From contig NW_026947484.1 of NCBI RefSeq assembly GCF_034190915.1, positions 84,763,982-84,827,981 on the forward strand: a stretch of 64,000 nt of DNA, read 5' to 3'. Both the position numbers and the translations under genes were made by a program. This document shows positions 56,166 to 64,000 of the stretch, piece after piece. The stretch is from Cavia porcellus. Lineage: Eukaryota; Chordata; Mammalia; Rodentia; Caviidae. Each line of letters starts with the position of its first letter. The first letter of the stretch is position 1. The notes under the pieces were generated by a model that worked only from the letters and a program-made list of their open reading frames with translations, had not been told where the DNA came from and searched no databases.

Positions 56166-57420
56166 AAGCACATGCTACTATGTGAATTCCTTAATTAGTA
56201 AAGTGAAAAATGCAATTGTCTAAACAGGATGCTGGATATGTCTTCCTTAGTTATTCTTCAGTGTGAACTTGCAATCCGTTGCTGAGATTTTAAATCATTT
56301 ATCTCCAATCTGTCTTTTTCCCAGTCTAACTACTATTGTTGTAAGTAGAATCCCATTACTGCTCCACTAAATGATCCTTTGAGTCTCCCTAGAGTTCTCT
56401 TCCATTTACTCCTCTAAATTGTTGTCAGAGCAAACATTCTGAATTACAAACCTGGTCAAGTTTATAAGAAAACCCACAATTTCTAGCACAAAAATCCCTT
56501 TATGATCTAACACTCATTAATAATTTAGTGCAATTAGGTGAACCTATGTCACATTAGTACAGCAGGTACAACGCCCTCTTTGTCTACAGGCAAGCCAGGT
56601 CACTCCACCAGCTGACCATCGGATAACAGTTGTTTTTTTTCCTAAACTGAAACCTCAGTATTTAGGTGTAACAGCAGCATTGGCACTTTGCCATAATTTA
56701 GTGTGTATTGGGTTGCAGTTTGGGCCCTTGATCTTTAAAAGTTTCACTATCATTGGTTCAATGTCATTTCCCAAACTCTCATTATATTCCCTTTCTGCTC
56801 TGTTTGCACCAACCACCAAATCAAAATTTAGGGGCACATTGTGTTTGTTTCCACCATTCCTTCACAATCTCCATTTAAACTGGAGATGCCCTCTTTCCTG
56901 ATTGATAATAGATGAATGTTTAGTTATCCTGCAAGACTCTGCACCTATTTTTTTCTTGCACAAATTTGTTAATGGTCTAGATTTAGTCTATACAGTTAAC
57001 TACCTTAATAATTGAGCATATAGTCTGTGAGAAAATTGGGAATTATAACCATGATATTAAATGAAATTTAGTCTTATCTTGTATGATTTGTGTTAGACAT
57101 TTTTCAATGCAATTCCTAATGTATGGTAGTTAATGTTTAACAGCATAAACGTTTAAATAGGATATTGTTCCAGTTACAGCATTATCTTCTGCCATTTGCA
57201 GGACCTAGGGGAAATACTTCCTTAAGGCTCAGATAATAATTAAATAGTATCACCAAAACTTGCTTCTAGAAGCACCATTTTTAAACAACAAATCCTTGGA
57301 AAGTGGAGCAGTGGATGACTTTTGTATTAAGATTTACTATTTGCAATCCCTCTTCGGCTCTAAGCAGGATGGCTAATCTAACATTGACTGGAATTTTATT
57401 TGATTGTTTTGTTTTTGCTA
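56166..57420. other. Unassigned AT-rich DNA
   Basis: No gene is seen. CTTTCCTGATTGATAATAGA and CCTGCAAGACTCTGCACC near 56,893-56,945 faintly recall L2 3' sequence but are too short to call. Confidence 0.5.
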
Positions 57421-57424
57421 GTTA

Positions 57425-57795
57425 GGTGTTTTAGTTACTTTTCTCATTGCTGAGACAAAATAGCAGGCACCCATAATTAAAAGAGAAAAGATTTATTTAA
57501 CTCACAGTTTATAGAGATTTCAGTCCATAATCTGATGTTTCCAAGGCAGGGTGGCTCATTGCAGAGGGCAACAGTTCATGGTGGTGGGAGACAGAAAAAG
57601 CAAACAAGAGAAGGAGGGGACAAGCCCCTTTCCAACTCTTGTAATATATGGAGGCTACCTGCCCTAGAATGGATATAGCATTCACACTCCTAATCACAGC
57701 ATTGAACCATGAATCAATCACAAACTCTAGATTCAGCCACCAGCCATGACTGCAAGAGGCTTTGTGGGGACACCTAGACAGAAACCATAACATTA
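57425..57795 (-). mobile_element. Solo LTR of the MaLR group, antisense
   Basis: The plus strand reads GTTTTAGTTACTTTTCTCAT, TGCTGAGACAAAATAGCAGG, AAAAGATTTATTTAACTCAC, then GGCTCATTGCAGAGGGCAAC and ends AGACAGAAACCATAACATT. This is a rodent MaLR-type LTR in reverse (its AATAAATCTTTT-type signal is on the minus strand). It is better preserved than the other LTRs of the window. Confidence 0.82.
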
Positions 57796-58954
57796 AGGTT
57801 TTTATTTACAATTCTGTCTTTATCAGTGAAACGAATTAAAAGGAACAGTTGGGTTGAAGGTAGCTTTATCTTCTATTTATATACATCTGATTAAATATAT
57901 ATATATATATATATGTTTATTTTGCATATTAAAGAGTTATTCAAATGAGTATTTGAAGCAATTTTAAAAATGTACAGATCAAACAATATTTTTGCTCTGA
58001 ATTTTTATGATAGGCGTTTGAACTACAAAATCTACTAATACTGTGAAGCAAGCTGGGTTAATTAGCATTAAAGAGCAAAAATACCATCATTTATTATTTT
58101 AAATAGTCTTCAAACTATTGGTGAGGCTTATGTACTAGCAATTTTCCAAGATCTTTTAAAATTTAAATGAAATATTAATAGCATAAATAATAAGAGTTAA
58201 ACTAAATCATTAAATAGTATACTTTTCAGTCTTTCTTAAATATACAAGTTAAAATAAAATGCACCAACTTTTTGGAAAAGTATTATTTTATCATGAAGTT
58301 TAGGTTTTCAAAATGCATCTCTAGAATGACTTGACACTCTATTCCTGCCAGAAATATACAATTTTTTAACCTCTGTTATGCTTTTCCTTTTTTATCCCAA
58401 TCAAAACAAAGACAAATGCTCCAGTTTCATGAAAGATGCAGACAGATTATCAAGAAACTATTAACATTGCTATAAAAGATTAACAAACAAAGAAATATGC
58501 TGGGGCAGAATATTCTTTTAGGAGAATGTCACAAACCAAAATTATGTGTTGTAATGAAACAAACAAACAAAAAAAAAAAAAATCCAGCACTAGATCACCA
58601 TTTGCTTTATCCTGTTTGATAGTTTCATCTGCTGTCTCAAAATGCATATTCTAATTAGATTATTGTTAGATGCAGAGACCAAATAACTTCTTTATTGTTC
58701 CTATAACATTTCTTTTAGGCTACAGAATCAATCAATCAATTAATCAATCAATTTTCCTCCCATTGTGATGTATATTAAAAAGGGCCTCTCAGAGAATACT
58801 TCTTCCCACCATGTAGAGTCTTTGATGTTCCATGTTGTCTACGCTGTTTCATAAAAATATTATACAGGAAGTTTTTGAAGATAAATAAGATGTTTTGTTA
58901 TTCAGTTTATCTACTCTTGTCTCTATCAGCGCATAACCTAACACAGTAAAAATT
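57796..58954. other. Unassigned AT-rich DNA with simple repeats
   Basis: No gene is seen. Simple repeats are (TA)n at 57,895-57,915, an AAAC/poly-A tract at 58,557-58,581 and (TCAA)n at 58,725-58,755. Confidence 0.6.
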
Positions 58955-58970
58955 TCAGTTATATTTTTAT

Positions 58971-59090
58971 TTTTTTTAATTAATTTATTTTTTTTTTGTC
59001 TTTTTCGTTTTTATCGGTACCAGGGATCGAACTCATGACTGCCTGCTTGCAAGGCAGGTGCTTATGCCGCTGAGCTAAATCCCCAGCCCC
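58971..59090 (-). mobile_element. ID SINE, recent, perfect 16-bp target-site duplication
   Basis: On the minus strand it reads GGGGCTGGGGATTTAGCTCA (box A), GCGGCATAAGCACCTGCCTT, GCAAGCAGGCAGTCATGAG, box B GAGTTCGATCCCTGG, then GTACCGATAAAAACGAAAAA and an AT-rich tail. The flanks TCAGTTATATTTTTAT at 58,955-58,970 and 59,091-59,106 are identical. The body differs from the copy at 14,723 at only a few positions, so both come from one recently active subfamily. Confidence 0.98.
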
Positions 59091-59106
59091 TCAGTTATAT
59101 TTTTAT

Positions 59107-59890
59107 AAAAAACAGAATTTCAAAAATTATTGTTGTTCTAACCAATCTGAAAACACAAGTGGCTTCTAGGCTTAATTCTTCTGTCGTAATGTGGAATACT
59201 TTAAAAAGTGCTCTGCTTGCAATTTGATATGAGTCTCCTCATTGTGTTAGTGTGAAGACTTTTTCTCTTATAGCGAACTTAATTTAGGATCACATTACAG
59301 ATTTTGGATGCTTACCCAGAAGCTTTCTCTACTATTCCAGCACTCTGCAATTTGATTGGGAAAAAAAAATATTATTTGAAAAATTCTCTGTCATCGAGGA
59401 GTCCTTGTGGGTCTCATTTGTTCCACCCTGTACATAGCCTGGCAGGAAGATCACAGTGGTGGTTTTGGTTCCGCTTTTCCTAATGTTTGGGTAGTGGTGC
59501 TTGGAAGGGAAAGCAGGAGGACAGAGAAAACATGCAGGGATGTAATGAAGAGGAATGGTAGGACGCGCCATGGTGAGCAAAGGTTTCAAAATAGCATGAC
59601 TGCAAATGTAACCATGGTGTAGTGAGAACTTTATCTCCTCCCCACACCTGCCTAATCACCAGTCTGCGGACCAGCAGCATGAAACCTTGCCTGTTGCTTT
59701 TCTCCTTGCTCCTTACCAATTTTCCTTCCCTAACAGAATTTTCTGCAAGTGAAATGTGCTGAAGGTAACTGATCCTTTATTGTGTATAATCAGGGCTTCC
59801 TTTCTTTAAATCAGTACACCTGATTTTACAATTATGTCTTTAGTGGAAAGGCAGAAATAATTTAATTTTAAATTTACTTAAAGGTCAGTT
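59107..59890. other. Unassigned DNA, GC-richer at 59.38-59.70 kb
   Basis: I recognise no gene or repeat. 59,380-59,700 is GC-richer, holds a few CpGs (GGACGCGCCATGG) and open frames on both strands of 71-85 codons without a domain. It could be conserved non-coding sequence or an old repeat I cannot name. Confidence 0.45.
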
Positions 59891-59894
59891 TTGT

Positions 59895-60030
59895 ACACCT
59901 ACTATGTGAAAAGCTCTTTCAAACATAGTGTCATATTTAATTCCAGGTGGTAAACCCGTGCTTGTTAAGAAAATAAATAGGAACAGAGTGTTCCCCAGTA
60001 AATAAATGGGAGAACCTTAGTACTTAGCAA
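59895..60030 (-). mobile_element. MIR SINE, antisense
   Basis: TACACCTACTATGTGAAAAG, then GTCATATTTAATTCCAGGTG and GGAACAGAGTGTTCCCCAGT follow the reverse MIR order ('gcctactatgtgccagg', 'tcatttaatcctcacaa', 'gaggctcagagagg'). Confidence 0.6.
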
Positions 60031-60144
60031 AAAATGTGAGCACTGAAATTTAAATCATTGCACAGAGAAATTTTGTACAGGGAAAATAAGAACAGAGATA
60101 AGAGTCAGCAATCACTAGCAATCAGTACATGGATTGGATGTTCA

Positions 60145-60290
60145 TTAAAACTATCTCAAACTCCATAATGAAATAGATATACTTACTTCCAGTTCCAAAG
60201 AAAATTATGAAGGTTTAATAAGATTAATTAACTTGGGTGAGGTCACAAGACAGGAAGTAGCTGAGTAGGCATTTCATTGCTCACCCCAAA
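60145..60290 (-). mobile_element. MIR SINE, antisense
   Basis: AATTATGAAGGTTTAATAAG, ATTAATTAACTTGGGTGAGG and TCACAAGACAGGAAGTAGCT match the reverse MIR core ('gaggttaagtaacttgcccaaggtcacacagctagtaagtggc'). Confidence 0.7.
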
Positions 60291-61190
60291 TCATTACTCT
60301 ACATTGTGATATGACAAAATACACAGTATCCAGAATCACATGAAAGGTGTGAATGTCATGACAGTGACCAGCACCGCTAAAACACATCAATAGATGTTAA
60401 CCATACTGGACAAAATCATCTCCGAAGTCTCTAGGAAAAAGGTCATTGATCCAGTGTCTATTAGGTTAGTTTCATTAATCTTCTAATTCTGAATTACATT
60501 ACTAATGTATCCCCCAAAACCTGGATGGCAAAGGAAATAAGGTGATTATCAACTTTTGCAAGGATGATTTAGAACAAAGACGTTTCTTGTATGTAATTTT
60601 CTAGACTTACATGATAATTAGTTATAAAAATGAGATTAGAAACATCTATCTCTAATCAACCAAATTGTTCCCGAATCTACGGTATAATCAATGTAGAAAT
60701 TTAAGTATTGTAGACCCAGAATTGTTTTTAATAAAATATAGGGTCAAAATTCATTCTCTATTTGAAAAATCACTGAAAATAAGTTACCCATACTTGGCAA
60801 ATAATTGTGTTCATTGACTGTACCCTAGGTAGATAAAAATAGAATGTATAAGCTTATTAATCAAACTACTCATAAACAATTCTCCTGACTTTCCATATCA
60901 ACTTTCTATTCTTGTGTTAATAATGGGTTTTAAGATACATTAGACATGAGAGCTAAGTGTGGTAAAATGTATTGTTATTTTCATTTGTATATCTTATTTA
61001 TTCTCAATGATGGATTGAAAAAAATTACATCTTGAAATGTGTTCAAATTAACAGTTTTTAAATCATTATATTTAATTAGAGCATCACAGATCACATGTAT
61101 TAAATTATATTCCATTAAATAATAATTTGACTCTTAAATCAACTAAAGAAATATAAAGGATAAGATTTACTATCCCCATTTAAAAATTGT
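60291..61190. other. Unassigned AT-rich DNA
   Basis: I see no gene or named repeat. Confidence 0.55.
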
Positions 61191-61193
61191 AGG

Positions 61194-61425
61194 ATTTCTG
61201 GGTGTGGCAGCACGTGTTTATAATCTCAGCACTAAAGGAACCAAAGCAGGAGGATTTCTACTAGTTGAAAATCAGCCTGGGCTATGTATTGAATTCAAGA
61301 CTTCCTTGAAGTACATAGCAAGACTCCATCCCAAAAGAAAAGAACAGCAAAGAAAACAACAACAACAAAAACAGATAAACAAAATGAACCAACTCAACTC
61401 AAAAGTAAAAAAAAAGCAAAAACGA
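61194..61425 (+). mobile_element. B1-type SINE with long A-rich tail
   Basis: Sense landmarks are TTCTGGGTGTGGCAGCACGT, TTTATAATCTCAGCACTAAA, AAAATCAGCCTGGGCTATGT and AAGTACATAGCAAGACTCCA, followed by an A-rich tail of AAC and AAAG repeats to about 61,425. The 74-codon frame over it is incidental. Confidence 0.9.
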
Positions 61426-63695
61426 TGAAGCAGAGAAAATAAATAATTGAGCTAGTATGTGAGAGTACATGAGGTTGCAATTTAAATCTGATTCTGAAAT
61501 CATGTGGATTCAATGAGCAAAATCAAGAAAATGATATATTAAAGACTGTTTTAGAAGTTGTTTAGACAACATATAGGTTGGCCATCACATTTTATTTCAG
61601 AAAGCCAAAAAAATCTTTAGGAGAACTATGTAGAAATGTGCATAAATGCTTGATATTTTGAAAGGCTGAGAAGTGAGAGAACAGTTTGGAAAATTCCCTT
61701 AGTAGATGTACAATTGCACCTGTAAGACACTTACAGTTTTGTACTATTTTGGCTCCTCTAGCACTCACGCATTATAGAGTAGGTAGGTAGTGGAAATCAG
61801 ATAAGAAAAGTGACTTGTGATTTCATTGAACATAGTAATGAGACACCTTGGTAGGAAATCATAAAGCAATCTGTCTTCCTGTTGTGTTTTACTTCTTTCT
61901 ATAGTGAAGAGAAGCCTGGATGTAGCCACACAGTGCACAGTGTACCCTGTCTTCCTTAAGCAGAAGTAGAGGTGTACTAGATACCTACTAGGTGTACCAA
62001 TCAAGGAAGAGCTTTTCTGATAGCAGGGCAGGTTAGCAGTGCTCAGGTTACTTATCTCAGAAAGGGGCTCGCGATACAAATCTATTTACATGAGCGTCTT
62101 ACTCCAGAGGTGAAGACCAACAATGGAATGGAGCTGTTCAGTCAGTTCAAACAGAACCTGTGATACTTTACAGCTGTTTAATCCACACACAAAATCCACA
62201 CAAACTTGATTTTATCTGTTGATGCTTTTTGTATGCTGGCATACAATCACACACATACTTGGAAACAAGACACAAACATCTTTGTCGATGAATTCTTTCC
62301 ATGTATCTAGATATTTGAATATTCAGAATCTACAAGTCTGTTAGTTAGTTAAATGAGCAAAAAAAAAAAAAAAACTGTTTTGCCCTAACAAATCAGAGAA
62401 AATAGTTTATTTTTCAATAACATTTCCTGGCTATTGTCAGTGCTCGCATAATTCTCACCATTATTTGTTTGTTTGAAGGTAGTAGAGATATTGGCATGTG
62501 CATTATTAAGATAGCCTGAATATGGTAATTTCCATAATGAGATTTATTGTACACACCTCCCAGAATAAAGAGGACTGTTCTATTCTAAAGCATTTAAATG
62601 GCTGAAAGATAGTGAGATTCCATTATTTCTAATGGTACAAAATTTGTATTCTGAGTTCATTAGAACACTGAATGATTTGAAAAAACATTCAGTCCTTGCT
62701 TCACTCATGCAATGAAATGGTATATAAAAAAATCAGTTTTGTGATGTCAAACACATAGATGGAATTTACATGAGTATAAATTAACAGCAAATGCCCATTA
62801 AAAATACAGGTGACTTTTTGGGGGAGTTTTGAGTAGTTCATTAGTCCATGGTATACATTCTAGTTTGACAGAATTTTATCAAATTGATACAGAACAGCAG
62901 TTAATGTTTGAGAGATTTGAAAGGTTTTCTATTTTCACTCATTTTTCCCATGCTTAGGGTACTGTTTTGCTTATGCTATGAGGGTGATAAATGTCTATTC
63001 AATTAAAACAACAGAATTTAAAATGGAATGAGGTTGAGATGCAATATGAGGGAACCAGTGTTAAAATGAGTAATGATTTTCATTTTTCTTTACATTATCA
63101 AAATGAATTAAAAATATTTATGGAGCGTACTTTATATCATTTATTTTTTATATTTTTTTAAGCAGACTGATGAGATGCACAAGCATCAAGGATCATGAAA
63201 GTCATCCATTTTGTTTTTCAGTTCTTCAGGCATGTATCCAATTTATTACATTAATTTACTATATATGTCTCAGATTCTAGATCATTCCTTTTTTTCATTC
63301 TTTGTGTAAAATCTTACTCAATAGTTTAACACATCTAGATATTATTTATTCTTATGTAGAAATTTTAGTTAATATCAATTAAACTCAAGTTGACTTTCAC
63401 GGGTATTTTGATGTTATAATATTTGGTTCATTTTAGCAGCAAAAGATACAGAAGCTGGACTTTACCAACCTTAATATATTCAAGCTGCTGAGACTTTTTG
63501 CATCTTTATGTGAAGCACTTTTTGATGTTAGATTACAGCTAACTTTGGAAGAGAACTTTATTAAATGTTAGTAAGTCATGGTAGCTTTATATATATATTA
63601 AATTTATATAGATGTCTTTTCCTACAATATTTCTGAAAAGTAGCTATTAATATCCTAGAAAATAAAACTAGGTTAAACATTTTCCTAGAGTGGCC
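61426..63695. other. Unassigned AT-rich DNA
   Basis: No gene or named repeat is recognised. A poly-A run of 17 lies at 62,358-62,374. The antisense 104-codon frame at 61,765-62,079 has no recognisable domain. Confidence 0.5.
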
Positions 63696-63697
63696 AG

Positions 63698-63758
63698 ATT
63701 TAATATAGATATAGATATAGATATAGATATGGATATAGATAAAGATAGAAGATAGAAA
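63698..63758. repeat. (GATATA)n microsatellite
   Basis: ATAGATATAGATATAGATAT repeats run for about 45 bp before degenerating into AGATAGAAGATAGAAA. Confidence 0.93.
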
Positions 63759-64000
63759 TGGAATTTCCGGAGCTCCCTATCCAAACATTGAAAACACTCA
63801 GACATTCCAAATGTACATTTCAGATATTAATAGATAAAAAACTCATCTATTCAGCCCCCACTGTTACCAGTGATTTGTTTCTGTACACATAATGATGTTC
63901 TTTAATTAAACATTTAAAATTAAAAAGTATTTTTTAAAAAGGACATATTGGATTACTTATTTCCAAAAGATTCCTCTGTTTGCTTTGAATACTCTTCACA
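63759..64000. other. Unassigned AT-rich DNA to window end
   Basis: I see no gene or repeat. Confidence 0.5.

Noticed and set aside
58971..59090. Possible tRNA gene (box A/box B)
   Set aside because: The sequence has the ID SINE tail and target-site duplications and cannot form a proper tRNA; the same applies to the ID copies at 8,786, 14,723 and 38,400.
61765..62079. Antisense 104-codon frame
   Set aside because: No recognisable domain and located in unremarkable AT-rich DNA; chance frame.
1..64000. CRISPR arrays, bacterial operons, phage or plasmid features
   Set aside because: Composition, SINEs, LINEs and LTRs are mammalian; no direct-repeat/spacer arrays are present.

Overview
The window is AT-rich mammalian nuclear DNA with no convincing host gene. 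I found no multi-exon coding pattern, CpG-island promoter, tRNA, rRNA or snRNA gene. It looks like an intergenic or deep-intronic 'gene desert'. The SINEs point to a rodent: B1-type (7SL-derived) monomers, B1 joined to an ID-like tail, and tRNA-derived ID elements. The ID variant here has a box B reading as GAGTTCGATCC on the element strand and a tail running into CGATAAAAACGAAAAAGAC. From memory I associate it with hystricomorph rodents (African mole-rat or guinea-pig relatives) rather than mouse or rat. That placement is an inference.

Layout. 1-9,200: mostly unassigned AT-rich DNA with a B1-ID SINE (2.64-2.80 kb), a (GT)n tract, a MaLR LTR (8.19-8.59 kb) and an ID SINE. 9,250-20,920: an ancient, nearly full-length sense L1 carrying a (GA)n expansion, a B1 and an ID element. 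Its 3'UTR is split by a younger, nearly full-length L1 in antisense (about 14.93-20.62 kb). 20.9-38.4 kb: sparse old repeats (MER5-like, MIR, L2, L1 fragments), an internally deleted ID, and a perfect 38-bp tandem duplication of a hairpin. 38.4-43.2 kb: an ID copy, an antisense L1M holding a nested MITE, a younger L1-like insert and a B1, then a MaLR LTR, a Tigger-like remnant, a B1-ID and an MLT1-type LTR. 43.83-47.04 kb: an ORF1-only, HAL1-like ('half-L1') retrotransposon bounded by a 15-bp target-site duplication. 47-64 kb: a possible LTR, an L1M fragment, MIRs, B1s, a clear MER20, an L2, an MLT1 LTR, a MaLR LTR, a recent ID with a perfect 16-bp target-site duplication, and unassigned DNA.

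The most interesting object is the HAL1-like element. It has a CpG-retaining 5'UTR and an L1 ORF1 with few frame breaks, but no ORF2. ORF1 is followed by about 1.5 kb of unfamiliar 3' sequence with degenerate internal repeats and an exact head-to-tail duplication of its own A/T-rich 3' tail. L1 (autonomous), HAL1-like (ORF1 only), B1 and ID (no coding capacity) are all best explained as products of the same L1 machinery.
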